Assembly (NCBI GenBank): GCA_900491605.1
Contig: UESW01003882.1
Location: forward strand, 844,255 to 908,254
Origin: Calamus simplicifolius
Lineage: Eukaryota > Streptophyta > Magnoliopsida > Arecales > Arecaceae
Direction of reading: 5' to 3'
DNA: 64,000 nt
Shown here: positions 33,905 to 47,900 of the stretch, piece after piece
Layout of the letters: every line of letters begins with the position of its first letter
Numbering within the stretch: the first letter of the stretch is position 1
Notes under the pieces: generated by a model
Told to the model about the DNA's origin: nothing
The model's input: the letters and a program-made list of their open reading frames with translations, nothing else
Database searches by the model: none
Program-made: the position numbers and the translations under genes

Positions 33905-36496
33905 GGAATGGATTTCCTGTTTATATCCTGGAGCTTGTAGGTACTGGGCCCGAGGACTTCCGCCACTTGCCGCTCAACTTCTTTACCATAACAATATTTA
34001 ACAGCCAGCTAGGATAGTTTACCTCCCGAATGAAATTCGCTTTGATAAGCTTGTTGATTCCTTCCTCAATAGCCTTCTGTCGCTCATGGGCGAAGCTTCT
34101 TTTCTTTTGCTTAATGGGTCAGGACATCCCGTCCACATTCAGACGGTGGACGAGAACGTCTGGGCTGATCCCCGGCATATTAGAATCGGACCAGGCGAAG
34201 ACATCAGCACTCTTTCGGAGAAAGTTGATCATCTCCAGGCGAGGTTTTCCCCTTCAGTAGCGACCCGATCTTTATAGTTCGGTCGGACCGGGCTTCGTTC
34301 AGTGGTACCTCTCCCAGCTCTTCGATCGGCTCTTCTCGTTGCTCGTCGAAATCCTTCCGAGCGTCCAGTCCATCAACCTCGGGCAGTTTGAGCTAATGAT
34401 GAAGCATTGCCGAGCCACAGCTTGGCTTCCTCGGACTACACCAACTCCCCATTCGGTAGGGAACTTCATGACTAGATGCGGGATGGAGATAGCAGCTCCA
34501 AGGGTCATTAGGCCGGGTCTCCCAAAGATTGCATCGTAGGGCGACCAGAACTTGGTCACCAGGAAATCTGTGTGAACAGTGGTGACACAAGGCCAAGTTC
34601 CTGCTCGGACCGTCAAGGTCACGACCCCCTCTGGGGTGATAACATCGCCGGTAAACCCCATTAGGGTGGAGTCCACAGCTCAGAGACTCTCCATGAGTAG
34701 TTTTATCTTCGCAAACACATCGAGGTACAGAACACTGACAGAGCTCCCACTATTAATAAGAATCCGGCTTACATCATAATTGTTTAAATTGAGAGATACA
34801 ACAAGCGCATCATCATGCGGGAACTGTATATCTCGAAGGTCATGTGGAGAAGAAGAGCTCATCAGCTTGTGCTCTTTTTGGTGCCGAATCTTCTTCATCA
34901 TCCCGCCGGCCCAATGGACTACCGACTGCCTCGATCACATTGATGTAGCCAACAACCGAAGGATTTGGAGGACGGGGCTGCTGAGGCTCGAGCTGGCGGT
35001 CACCCCCATTTCTTGGCTCGGGCGCTCTCCTGAATTGGTTCAGTCTGCCTCGCTGGATGAGCCTCTAAATTTCGTTCTTCAGCTGGCATCATTCTTCGGT
35101 GTCGTGGTCGTGGTCCCGGTGGTAGCAACAGTACTTGGTGGGTCTCTATGGGTCGCATTCCCTCGAAGAGGAGGCGGTCGAGGGAGTTGGCACTCTATCT
35201 CCATGAGGATCTGCACCCTTGGCGCGGTGAGGGGAGTGTAACGATCGAACCTTCGAGCTGGGCTCCGGGTTCGGTCTCGCAGCGGAGGCGGAGGAGCTCT
35301 CTGGCGGCGAGGCGGGCTAATGTGGCGGTAGGCTCGCTGCTTGTCTAAGCCTTTTGCCTCCTTCTTCCTTAGCTGCTCGGCCCGAGCTGACCTCCTCGAT
35401 TCCTCAACCCTAGTGTACTTATCCGCCAGGGACATCACGTCCGAAAGGCTCTTCGGGTAGTTGACCTTCAGAGCTAGGTAGAAGTCTCCCTCCTTTGACA
35501 CTCCTCCGGCCAAGGTGGACATGGCCACCTCGTGGTTGAGGTGGTCGACTTCTAGGAGGGCCGTATTGAAGCGGCCGAGATAACTCTTCAGCGATTCTCA
35601 CTTTCTCTGCTTGACCTCGGAGAGGGAATCGGATCTCTGTCGTTGGCAGCGGCTACTGACGAACTGGCTGATAAGCAGACAGCCCAGCTCATCGAAAGAA
35701 TCAATGGAACATGATTTCAAGCTGTTGAACCAGGTTCAGGCAGATCCCCTTAGAGTGGAGGGGAAGGCACGACAGAGGATCACATCTGACGCTCCATGGA
35801 ACATCATGATAGACCTGAAGCTACTCAGATGATCATCGGGATCGGTGCATCCATGATACGGCTCAATGGTGGGTAGTTTAACATGAGGGGGAATCACTTC
35901 CCTCATGATCCTCTCGGAGAAGGGGATGCCCTGCTCTGCCTTCGGCTGGGGTGGAGGAGCTTGCTTGACGACGTCTAGCTCTCGACGCCATTCCTGATGC
36001 ATTTTCTGCATCTGCCGCCTGATCCCTTCATTCAGAGTGGCAGGAGGGGTCGGGCGATGAGAAGACGGCAGTGGTGTTGAATCCTGAGAGGATAGGATAC
36101 TAGAGAGGGAGAGCGAACCCACCTGGATCTGAGGGGGCTCTTCCCTCCAGCTTGTTGCAACGCCGGCCTCACCTTTGCAGGCCAGCGACCGCGATCCGCC
36201 GCCTCAGGTGGATCGGAAGAAGAGATTGCAGGCGGAGCGGGGGCAGCGGCCTCCTCACGAGGCTGGGAGGTAGGAACGGCAGGGCCAGGGATTGCCTAGA
36301 ATCCTTGGATCATCTGGGTCAATGCTTGAACTTGCTGAACCAGAGTGGCGAACTGGTCTAAGGTTACCGCCGTTGCTGGTGGGGAAGAAGTTTCAGCTGG
36401 CGGTGGTAGCGGAGGTGCTACATTACTAATTGGATCAGGCCTTTGAGATGCGGCCTGATCTTGAGCCCCAGAGGTGGCTCTCTTCCGATTGGCCAT
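33905..36496 (-). pseudogene. Degenerate gag-protease with truncated reverse transcriptase (Tat type)
   Basis: The gag start MANRKRATSGAQ is at 36496, 85 bp inside the 5' LTR. The gag core follows: PHVKLPTIEPYHGCTDPDDH (about 35850), FNTALLEVDHLNHEVAMSTL (about 35530) and LADKYTRVEESRR (about 35410). Then comes a basic Arg/Pro-rich tail. Protease covers 34901-34400 with INSGSSVSVLYLDVF, where Asn replaces the catalytic Asp of the DSG motif, and ends FGRPGLMTLGAAISIPHLVM. Reverse transcriptase starts DVFAWSDSNMPGISPDV and REVNYPSWLLNIVMVKK but stops matching right after SGKWR (about 33960). Several stops break the frame. The remaining RT, RNase H and integrase are absent from the window, so it cannot move on its own. 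Confidence 0.85.
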
Positions 36497-36559
36497 TAGA
36501 GGATGCTTCTTCTGGTTTTTTAGTCTTGTCTCCTGTATTACAAGTTTATGGGACTTGAG

Positions 36560-36580
36560 GCCCTTCCTTTAGCGCCAATC
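36560..36580 (-). other. Primer-binding-site region
   Basis: Directly inside the 5' LTR, the - strand reads GATTGGCGCTAAAGGAAGG. Position and TGGCGC wording fit a gypsy primer-binding site. I cannot assign the tRNA by eye. Confidence 0.55.
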
Positions 36581-37527
36581 TGTTGCCGCGGAAATCTGTT
36601 CTCCGACTCGGGTGCTCCTCCAGCTTCGGGTCCGAACTTGGATCTCGACGTCCGAGGTGGAACATGCAAGACAGTCCGCGCTCGCAAAGGATTTCCTTGG
36701 GGTTGTCCTCTGTGGGGGATCCTTCGACGCCCAAGTCAGTGAAGATTCACAGCAGGCAGATGTGAGGAGAAGACTTTTCACAGAAGAATCATCCTCCTAG
36801 CCCTCGATTGGAGCTCTAATGGAGGATTTTTATAAGAAAGTTGCGTAAGAGCATGCATACCTGAGAGGTCTGAGGGCTGTGATATTTATAAGCGATCACC
36901 TAATTCCCTAGGCGCATCGTGGGGGTCCAAAAGTTGTTGTGATTCGAATCAAGTTTGTTATGAGGTCAGTAGGATCTGCATCTTGTCAGTTAAAGGATCG
37001 ACAGCTGGAAAAGCTGATTGATGCCTTGGGATTCTACGATCGCGTAGGCTCTAGGCCACTCATGGGTATGATTCTCTGATTGAAATCTTATTCTGTTACG
37101 GCGAATAAGACTCTCCCGTACCGAATTATGCATAAGCATTTTGAGTGCTTCGATCTGGCCGAGACATAAGACAATTTGGTTTTCCAATGCATAAAAGCGG
37201 CTCGAGTTACCAAGATATAATCATGGCTCATGATGCCGAGGTATGGATACCTCGGGCTACTGAGATATAAGAATGGCTCATATCGCTGAGGTATGGATAC
37301 TCGGCTTACCGAAAAATAAGAATGGCTCGAATCGTCGAGGTATGGATACCTCGGCTTACCGAGAAATAAGAATGGCTCAGGTTACTGGGATGATCCGACC
37401 TTGCTAAAAGCGATTGATCTTCACCACTTGATGGTCATGACAACTGGCTAGCGAGATGTTGAAATTAAACTGACCTAATTGTTGATATGTACATGCCTTA
37501 CTGTAATGATAATTTTATCCCTCATCA
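36581..37527 (-). repeat. 5' LTR (right copy)
   Basis: It is 947 bp, begins TGATGAGGG on the - strand and ends CCGCGGCAACA. It carries about four copies of the ~52 bp hairpin repeat at 37195-37385. Confidence 0.9.
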
Positions 37528-38947
37528 TGGGTAAACATGATATACCTCGCGACCAAATTAATCATGATCCACCGCTTGGTGCTTGGTTTTCAGAGAAATT
37601 AGCCAAGCAATCTAGACCGCTGTTTCACCCATTGAATTGATCGGTCTAGTTCAATTCTAACGTATCAAGAAGGGCAGGCGTACTCGAAGAGACCAGTCTT
37701 TGAACTTTATTTTTTTGGACCCTGAACAACATGACTATCCCAGGATTAAATTCACGCCATTGCAAAAGTTAATCCAAACCTTTTATCATAGCACCAAATG
37801 ATGAACCCGAAAATGGTATATTAGATGGGTTACCCTCCCAAGGTGAGATTTATTTCTCTGGTTCAAAGACAATAATCAGATATTTAAATAAAAAATTTGC
37901 ATAGTTAATCATGACCTGCACCACTAGAAGTGCCTCATAATCAATAATAATATGTTTTGATGATATTTAACCTATATGTATTAAGCAGTTACAAAAATAA
38001 GTAATTTTTATTGTGTTAGCATGCTAAAATATATAACAAAATATTATATTAAAGATTCATTTAGTGATTCTGATTTCCACATGTTGAAACATATAGACTG
38101 AAAATAATAAAATTTAAAATTTAAATCACAACATAATCTTATGTCATTTTTAACCATACAAACCATCTTCATGTACAAGTCGGTGCCCACCAAAGCATGT
38201 GCACATGATTTTTAATTTTTAGAATACTTAATAGCATATATCATGATCAAAAAAATAAATCTTTAATTTGTTGCCCGATTATTGATTTTCAATATGAGAA
38301 TAATAGATAGCTTCTCCTCCTGAGAGGAGTATAACCCATCTCATGACATGAATATCTACATTCTTAACAGTTGAAAGTAGTGCTATGGATCAAATCTGCT
38401 ATTAAACTTGGTTTAAAGATTCAAAAGAAGTATAACCAATTACAAAGGCAGAAAATAGTTGACTGAGACCAGCTGTGCCAGTCAGCTGACTTGCATCAAA
38501 ACCTGAATATGATAAGATGTCAAAAATGGCTACAACCGAGACAATGTGCATACACATCATTGACTAAAAATACATGACAAAACCCTTTCATACCTCAAAG
38601 AATGCCTGTAACGGGATCAGTGGAATTTCAGACAAAAACAAGCCCACTGAAACAATGTAAACTAATGATTCTATGAGCATATAACAGAAGGGATCGAACT
38701 TTGGGAGTACCTGATTAGCCGCACCCCTTGGACCCATATAAAACACAACTTGCCTTGCGTCCTTAGTATACACTAATCCAGCAAGGGCTATTCCCAGAAC
38801 ACTGTAGTGGTAAGTCACAGTTTGTTACAAATCTCACACTTGAAGCTCCACAAGCCACACATCATGGGCCCGCTATTTCATCCATCTCAAACGCAAGACG
38901 GAAATATGACACTGTATCCAGAAAAGAGAGCCTGTCCACAGGAACTG
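37528..38947. other. Spacer and TRN1 3' flank
   Basis: 37528-38300 is AT-rich with no gene. 38300-38947 should include the TRN1 3' UTR; a GT after AATCAG near 38710 could be a donor of a 3' UTR intron. An open frame here (38588-38818, -) resembles nothing known. Confidence 0.5.
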
Positions 38948-41900
38948 TCATACTCGATATCTTGACAATCTATGCAACACTGGAGGTTCTAACGTGGCCA
39001 TGCACTGATCCCATCCTCCATTTCCAAGCATCTACAGCACATGGTTTTATGAGTTTAATGGTGATTTAATTTCCAAGAAGAGTAAAACAGATGCTAAAAT
39101 AAACAAAATTACCTGTTTGTACCCATTCAGAACTTGGCAGACTTCATTTTGTAGATCTTCACTCCTTATCTCCTGAGATAAAAATATGTCAGCTAAAAAA
39201 TATCTCAAGTTTTGAGTCTCAGAGATCCCTAGAAAGAAGTACAAAGTTCTCACATGCCAACTGGCAACAGCTCTGCATAGGTAGGCTAGTGAGCTTACAG
39301 CACCCGATGGATTTGCTCTCACCTACAGAGGTCACAGAACATCAGCACGTATAATCACTAGAATTGCTATACTAAAAAATGCAGAAAAAGGCTGTACCAT
39401 TGCACAAAGACCACGAAATGCATCCTCTTTTTCAAAATCATCTCGTATCCTGTGATCAAGGATCTCCATTAGTAGTAGCTTGCAGTAAAGATAAAAAGAT
39501 GCCAATGTGGCTGGTGAAACAGCTGTTCAAGTATCAATCTTCATCACCAATAATGAAACAGAAGATTTTGCACATCGATGTGCGAGTTTGAAGTCAAACC
39601 CTCCAAACCTTACATGGATACACTTTAAATAATTGACTAATTTTTTTAATATAAAAATTGCAACCAACAATTGGTATTTCTCCAATTTTTTCAATTCTCT
39701 GGGGATAAAGAGCACACATTATTTTCTTGTTCATTCTAAATTTGTTAAATGAGTTAAGAATTATTTGGGTTGGGGTTACTTTTTAAAAAGAAATTCAATA
39801 TGTTGCTTTTGATTGTTACATAGCCCTGCTGGATGGACCTGAGTTCATTTACCAACACTTCTGGAGGGTCAGATCAAACTTATCACTAATGAAAGCTCTC
39901 TAGGCAATGAGTCCTGTGCATGTTTGAAGGAACAGCTAGGGATTTTGGTGGAAGACAAGTCCTGCCTTTTCCAGATGAATGAACTAAGCGACTTAAAATG
40001 AAGCTGACTCTCACTGAAGGACAATCTTGAGTATTGCAGACTTCTGTCTAAAGCAAAACCTCATTGCAGGGAGAACTTCCATACTATCATTAGTAGGGGA
40101 TGTAACCTGGATTAGTATTCTTAGATCAGCTCTGAATTTTTGAAAAAGATGTCAAGATTTTACAGGACCAGAGGAAAAGGGAAACCAAATATTCATATGT
40201 AAAATATTGTCCATTATAGATGGCATGGTGTTGTACTCTTATTATGCATGACAAATGCTGACAAAGTGGTGGACCATCCAGCCAAAAAAGGGTTCAAGAG
40301 CATTGACTACTTTTATTGATCATAGTTTACCTTTCATAGCTTCTATTAAACCCACATCTGCAGTCTAATTTTTCATGTCTCTCCCATTACTAATCCTTAA
40401 AATTTTACAACAATTAAATCAAGTTACAATCATGGTTGGAAGTTTCAGCCAAAACAACCAGAATCAATCATGTAAAGGAAACAATCTTGTGCATATGGAT
40501 GATTCATGCTTATCTCTTATTACTTCATTACTTCTTCCCAATTCCAAGAAGTACTTTGGCAAGATTAAACTTGAGCTTTGCAAGAATTGAGAACATTCAA
40601 AAACATTTTGACACAAGTTTCTGAAAATAAAGAACCTGATTATCCAGGTGTGAAAAGGACGAGCATCTTACATGCACAAAGCAGTACACCAGGATTGCAT
40701 GAAATGTTCCATATGTGGTGCTACAAGCTCTGGACAAACCCAGCCAAGCCTTCCCAGAGTGATTGCGCTATTTTCTATGAGTGACTTGTTGAGACCCTGT
40801 CCTCAGCAGAAAGTTACATGGCAAATCAAGCTAACAGTTTTAACAAATCATGACATAAAATATCTGACTCACCTCTGGATTTTGAAGAATTGGGACCAAA
40901 CATGAAATGATCGTCAACACTATAGGAGAAATTTCTTGATGAATCTGAATGTTAAAACCAAGATAAATTTTAGAATTTTGACTTCCATTATCAGGTAAAA
41001 TATTGATGCTCATTTTTTAATACATAAAAATAACATCAATTTGTAATAAACAAATGGTGTCCAACCAACTTATTACAATACTAACCATACCATGAACAGA
41101 TTAAGGTTTACTTGACCAATGCTGCTTATCCATGAATAATGTACATATTATTTTAAAAAAATAATTAAATTACACTTCCAGAACTCAGAAAAGAAGGAAG
41201 TCAATAGAAAAACACAAAACATGAGGAAGCGGCTTATAATGTGCACGTCTAACTTCCAGGTAGGTTCCTCTTGTTAAGACTGTCCTTCGTACTTTTGATA
41301 TAACCAAAATCAATAATGATATATACTTTTCCAGCTGCAGCCTAAAGCTAATTCACATAGCACATCAGCTTATAAGAGGATGTCATTAGCAGCTGTGCAA
41401 TATATATTGTGGCCGTATAAAAGCAAGATGTAGCAGTTCAGTATATTTTAAGGATCTTGAGTTCCAAATGTTTCCAATAACACCTCCCATGGAGAGGAAT
41501 ATTCGATGATATGCTGTAGAAAATAATTAAATACTAGTCATAACGGGACACGTTTGCTTTCTTCACTATTGCATTCTGCAAGTAATCAACTTACTCCAAT
41601 TCATGCGCAGAAACAACTTTGAAAGAAAGTAATCCAGAAAATATTTGGTCTTAAAATGTTTTGTGGGTTTTTTCCAGATACATGATAGCAAAACCAGTAA
41701 CTAGTAAAAGAATAAAGTACCTAAAAGCACATAACAACCACAACGTTATGCCAAAGATAAAAAGGAATAATTGAACTTTAGACGGTCAGAACATCAGCAT
41801 TTGTTTCTGGAACAAATTTGTACAAACGTAATGATATTTTTTTCTGAAAAAAGGAAAAAGGTGAAAAATCATGTATTTAGATTACATTAAGCTTGCCAAC

Positions 41901-44900
41901 AGCAGGGTTGAGAGGACATGAGAATAAATCTAGAACTCCTTACATAAACTTCCAAGAATTCCCTCACGTGCAATATAAGACAGGCAAAGTGAAATTTTCA
42001 AATGGCAATTTCTGATTTATGTTAGATGTTCTAATATAGCATCATCTTTAATCACTTCTGCAATTGGCTATTCTACAGGGGTATTTTAGTCATTATATAC
42101 CCTCACCTAGTGGTAGACCTCATTTAATAATAGATGAGAAGAGTCTCCAGACAGATCAGTGGGACAGAGTATCTCTTTCCCCCAACTTTTCTTCTTTCAA
42201 CCACCCTGTTCTCTTGCCTACAATTAAGTCCCAACTCACTATTAAAAGAGTTCTTAAGCATCTGCAATGTTATAATTCTTATTTGTTAATTTTGAAAGGT
42301 TTGATAACCCATAAATATTGTAATATTTAGAGGAACTAAATGTGAATTAGGCAAGTTGGATAGAAGCAATTAAATAAAATTCATATATGGCACAATCACA
42401 TTTCATGAATGACCACTCTTTTGATGTGTGATGCAACAATTATCAACTAGAAGTTGTTTCTTGCTCATTATCTTCAGAAATCATATCAGCATTTTCAAAG
42501 TCAACATCATAGAAAAAAAAGTTAATGCATACATAAGCCATGGCCATCCATGGACACGAGATAAAGGGTAAGCATCTTATCCTGACTTACACCAGAAACA
42601 GTATCCATGGAGATATTTACCATGAAACAGCAGTATAATTAACAGTACTAAGTACATGCAACAATATTTGGAGATATTTTTGTAATTTTGGACCAACAGG
42701 TTATCATTTTACCTAAGATAGCATTTTAAAAAAAGTCAATATTTCTAATGACTGACAAAGTTCAGTCTCTATCATAAATTTTCAGAAGACACAGAAATGC
42801 CAATTGCTTATGTGAGTACAAACATATCAAATTAGCAATCATAGAAAGAGACTGGCTCTCATTTTGATAAGATACTGTGAGGTGTGCTGACCTTGATAGC
42901 TAGTTCTCCAATTGCCCAACAAGCATTGTTTGCCACTGATACAGCCTCCTTCACCACAGAAGCGTTCTGCAACAACAAAGTCAGTTAAGGATCGCATATA
43001 TTTAAGTATGGATTTCCAATGTTCCAAGAGCATGTCCTACCAGTTGCTTGGCTGCAACATTAAGAAACTCCTGCAGACGAGGATGCAGGTGTACGGGGCA
43101 AACCTGATTACAGTGCAAAAATTTAAAATGCTCAAGCATTAACAATCAGAAATTAACTTTTCTTGTGTGATAGGATTTTTAAAGATATGAACAACAATGA
43201 CTTCAACTCACTCTTGCAAGGTCCCCAAGAAGTGCAAGGGCACTTTGCCGAATATCAACTGCTTCATCCATACAGCATTGCAAAAGTAAGTCCCTCAGAT
43301 TGCTTTGTGCAACCTATGAAAAAAGCATGCTTTGTTGGAGTGTCCTTGTCAGATTACATGGATTCATGTGGAAGTATAGCTACACCAGAATATTTTGATT
43401 TATAGAAACTCTGAATCAATCTTAGTTTCTATTTGCTATTTGAATGATGATGTATAGGATTCATGCTTAACAGATGAAAAAGACCATTTAAATGCCAGTC
43501 TCTGAGAGAGTTTAACGAAGGGTACATAGCCCTCAGAATTATCGATTGATCTTTAATTAGGTCATGAACAGAATGGATGCCACCATTGTTGAATGCACAC
43601 TAAATTAAGATTTAAGAAGAAAGGAAAATAACTGACAATTGTACCATTAGATAGCATCCTTGATGGCAGTTAAGAAAAAAGAACAATTAGCATTAATGAA
43701 TACTATAAAAGAAATCATAAAGTGGGGCAGTTAGAGGTATTATGGCATAATGAGCAATTCACAGACCAGAAAATATACTCAGTAAAATCAAATGAAATAT
43801 CTTGGAGAAAACTCTTAAGTTATACTCAATGAATTTACACATTGTACATTCAATTAGTCGTAGGAGTAAGTTTGTACAGAATCACAAGCATTAATAGGAT
43901 ATATCAGCAAATATGAAAATAAGATGGTCAAACAATCATACATTAGATTTCATATAATGAGATAGCAACTGAACAACTCCTGAAACCACACCAAACTCCA
44001 CAACTTCAACCAAAACACAAATCAGGTTGACTTAGGGCTTCATGAATCAGACTGCATCAAGCTATGGGCTTGAAGTGCAATATAATGTAAATAAGCTTCC
44101 AGTAAAGCAGCCTCTAGCTATTAGAAAAAAGCAATGATTAGATATGGAATCCTGATACTATAATCATGTGTTACAGATGTACAGGTAATAATGAAATATA
44201 GAGCATCATCGCGAACTAATTATGTTGATATATTCAGGTTCTTTTCTGAAATAATATGGGCTAAGTGCAGGTTGTGACAACCCACAACTTCAAACATGAA
44301 ACAGCCTGAAACACCAAAACTAAGACTGATGTATGTTTGCTCATCCCAAATCAAAATCCACTAGGCCCACAGTTGTAGATAGACCTGCCCCAACTGCCAA
44401 TCAGCCCAATTCTAGAGTCCAGGAATACACCAATGAAATACCATTTTGTATATCATAATGGTACTACTACTATGAGCACCTTTGAAACATCCTTCTACAT
44501 GATGTACATAACCAATGTGATTCACAAATATAAAGACAACAAATTTACCAGGCTCTCTATGCCACTGCCGAGGCCTTCAGCAAGCCCTGACAATAGGTCC
44601 AAGGAGCAGACAATGAATTCTTTATCATATTGGACACCAGCTGCAACATGATCAACCTGCATTTAAAGCATCAAATATGAGGGTGACTGAAACTGAAATC
44701 CCAATCATGCAGCGAACAATCAAAAGTGTTAAATATAAAACTGCTGTTGCCACAAACAGTCAAAAGTATTCTCCTTTGCAAAGCCATAGTGAAAGATTTA
44801 TCATCAGGACAGTTCCAGAAGTCATATTTCTTGCCCTCTCCGGAAGAAAGGAAGGTCTGAACTTGGAAGGCAAACTGGTGCACTAGCCGTAGTTGTTAAA

Positions 44901-47900
44901 TATACAAAGTCCTGTTGCCACAAACAGTTAAATGTGTTCTCCTTTGCAAAGCCATGGCGACAGATTTATTAGTAGTACAGTTCCAGAGATTGTCTTTCTT
45001 GGCCCTCGAGAAGGAAGTTACATCAGAACTTGAAGGCAAACTGGTGCACAAAATCAAGTCAGATAACTGGGTCTCTGTAGACCGACTTGATCGACAGAAG
45101 TCTCTATGCTCAACACTGTCTATATCGATTGGATCGTCTAACCATCCACTATTTTTGGCAAAGTCTAGCGGACTGTCTTCAACATTATCTAAATCAATTG
45201 TATCAAGCCTCATGACACATATTACATTACCATAGAATTGCCTTTGCAATCACCAACATTAGTTCAATTCATCAGACTTGTACACTAAATTTAATTATCA
45301 TATCCATCACAAATTGCTTTGCCTTATTGACTACAAATGAGTTTGGTATTGCATGAAATTAAGTACTTTTGTAACATTCAAACCAAGAAAGCACTTTTGT
45401 TTAGAAAAATGATTGGTTAACATTGTCTAAAAGTGCTTCTACAAGATGTAAGGAACTGGAAAAACACTTCTAGAAGAATCTACAAAACCAAGCTTCTGGC
45501 TTCTCCTCTTCACACAATGCAGAAGCAATACCAAATGCACCTTAATAGTTTTGAAATGCCGCAATAAGCCAACAAATCTACAAATGACAGCAATAGCCAA
45601 ATGTGTCACAGATCACATTTACATTCTCATAATTAATGATCTTCATACATGTATCATCATAATACATAATATTATACATAACTCTGGCACCCATTTCTTA
45701 TCCTTATGAAAGACGCTGAACAGACTTCCCCCAATAGCAACTAGAGAAGACATCTGAGTTTTATTCATTTAAGAAAGCAAAAGAAATAGTGAAGGCCACT
45801 GTCTCATTAGCCATCCGACCCATGTAGGCAGTATCTAGTTATAAACTGATCCAAGCCCTGTGTGGTATCAAGTGATGCACCTAATTTTAACCTAATGCAA
45901 CCCAACATGAAACCTGTTCTCTCCAACCAAAGATGATCCAACTCCATATTCTTCTATGTGAACATAATCTGTGCGGTATCAAGTGATGCCAGCAGAGCGC
46001 TCACGTGGTCTGCATTAATGGAGAGTCAGAGTCTCACCAATGCAATTCCAAATAACCATGAGCTCAATGATCTAGAAAAGCTAGGGCTTATGCTTTTATC
46101 AAAAAATTGATAATGAGAGAGAAAATCATCCAAAATTTTGGAGGCAATGATCCGTATGACATAACGCAATTAATTGAACATGTCCTCAGCATTAAGTTAA
46201 ACTTTGAAGGGATGGCTTCAACATAGAATATGATACCTTTCACAAAGGATAGCATGGACTTACTAACATCTATTTAATATTAACTCAAGTTGGGTTTGTC
46301 TAATATCTACTCAGGTTAGGTTCAGTTGCTTGAGCTCTCAACCAAAATATCAACACAACTAAATTTCAAATTAGGTTGATGGATTTGGAACGAAGCCGTC
46401 AGAGTCACTGCTAACATAAGGCTTTTTCCATCTTAATTTTCATATCAGTGCAACTAAAAATGCAAGGTGCAGCATGACTAGAAAATCAAAAGGGAAGAGC
46501 TGATCATGATAAGAAGTGTGCATCTGAGAAAGGGGCAGAAAGTACAAGCTAATGAACGAAACTAATGTAGTGGATTTTTTCTCACTCAAATCAATCAATG
46601 TTATTCAAGAACTTCGTGTCACAAATAAATCTAGGCAAACTTCATCCTGAGAAAATGTTTAGGCTCCTACTTGTTGAAACAGACTTAATAATCATTGCCA
46701 TAGTATAATAATCTAATCCATAAAGAACTTTCTTGGAGTCAGCCATGTTATAACACAACTAAAAGTCAGTTACCCAGTTCAAATACCTAAACCTACTTCC
46801 TCCATTAGGCTTATCTTGAATCATATTTTAGGTTAGAAACATAGTAGACTCATGTCTATCATCTAATAAAAACGGTGTCATATTAGTTCAGACACGGCAT
46901 TACAGTAGAAGCATACACTTGATATGCTTGATAGTCCAGCATTATATTTTTTCCTAAAAATGATCATATTGCAATTTTGATATCAGGTGACTGAGAAAGC
47001 ATTATGAATGTGAAATAGAAAGCTATCAGCATTTTAATTCAAATGAATTTTGTACATTAACAGTATTATATATTCAAAGAGTATAAGGAATAGAAATAAA
47101 TTGCACAACTAAAATAAAATTAAAGAGCACAATACCTTTGCCATTTGTTGTATCTGGATAAGATTGATGCACCTCTGGAAAACTGGTTCAGCAAACTGAG
47201 AAAATCCGGGTCCCAAAGCCTGAATATTTGAGCATAATTCAAACAAGTGAATTCTTTCACATCACCATTAAATCAATCTCCATACGACAACACAGTAGAG
47301 AGAGAGGGGGAGTTTTGGTGTGAGAGATATTTGACTACAAATACAAGCTGTTCATGAACAACTCAAGACTTGAATCAATAAGAAGCTTGTTCAATTAGAG
47401 GATAAGATCAGCATAAGCCTCAGTTTAGGCTAGGCCCACAAAGGAGACAAGCCCATACACTCTAGATCACAAAATAAGTAGAAACTTGAGCTTAATTCGA
47501 TGGCAGGCTCGTTCAGGATTGTTTATTAGGTAAAGAAGCAAGCTTAAACCCTTCAAGTTATGCTTGGCTTGAGATCAAATCACACTTTCATTTAACAAGT
47601 CAAGTCAGAGCAACCCAAAGCTTGTCTCGGCTCAGCTCATGTGTAGCCCTGAGCAGACAATCGAAGAAGGTTCACAAAAAATATCTCAAATACAAATATT
47701 GAATTTTCAAACAGCACATGGATTTAGTCAAATTTCCTTAATATTCCAACCTATTCTCTAAGATCTCATCAAGCAAATTAAAAGCTATCGTATTTCAAAA
47801 TTATATCTTGACTGAAAACTAGCATTAAGAGATCTGGTGAATGGACAGCTCATATCATAAGGGTCAAGAACAAGTGTTAAGTAAGCAACTTTTCACCCCA

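Larger units (their letters stand above)
29039..37527 (-). mobile_element. Ty3/gypsy Tat-lineage LTR retrotransposon with internal deletion
   Basis: Two direct repeats (29039-30037 and 36581-37527) are LTRs that begin TGATGAG and end GGCAACA in element orientation. The flanking 5-mers TAGGT (29034-29038) and TGGGT (37528-37532) look like a target duplication with one change. The element runs right to left: 5' LTR, primer-binding-like GATTGGCGCTAAAGGAAGG, gag, protease, a stump of reverse transcriptase, then ~3.8 kb without pol but with two antisense open frames, and the 3' LTR. Protease wording (FGRPGLMTLGAAISIPHLVM) and antisense frames before the 3' LTR point to the Tat group (Grande/Retand relatives). 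The LTRs differ by roughly one base in ten by eye, so the insertion is old. Confidence 0.9.
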
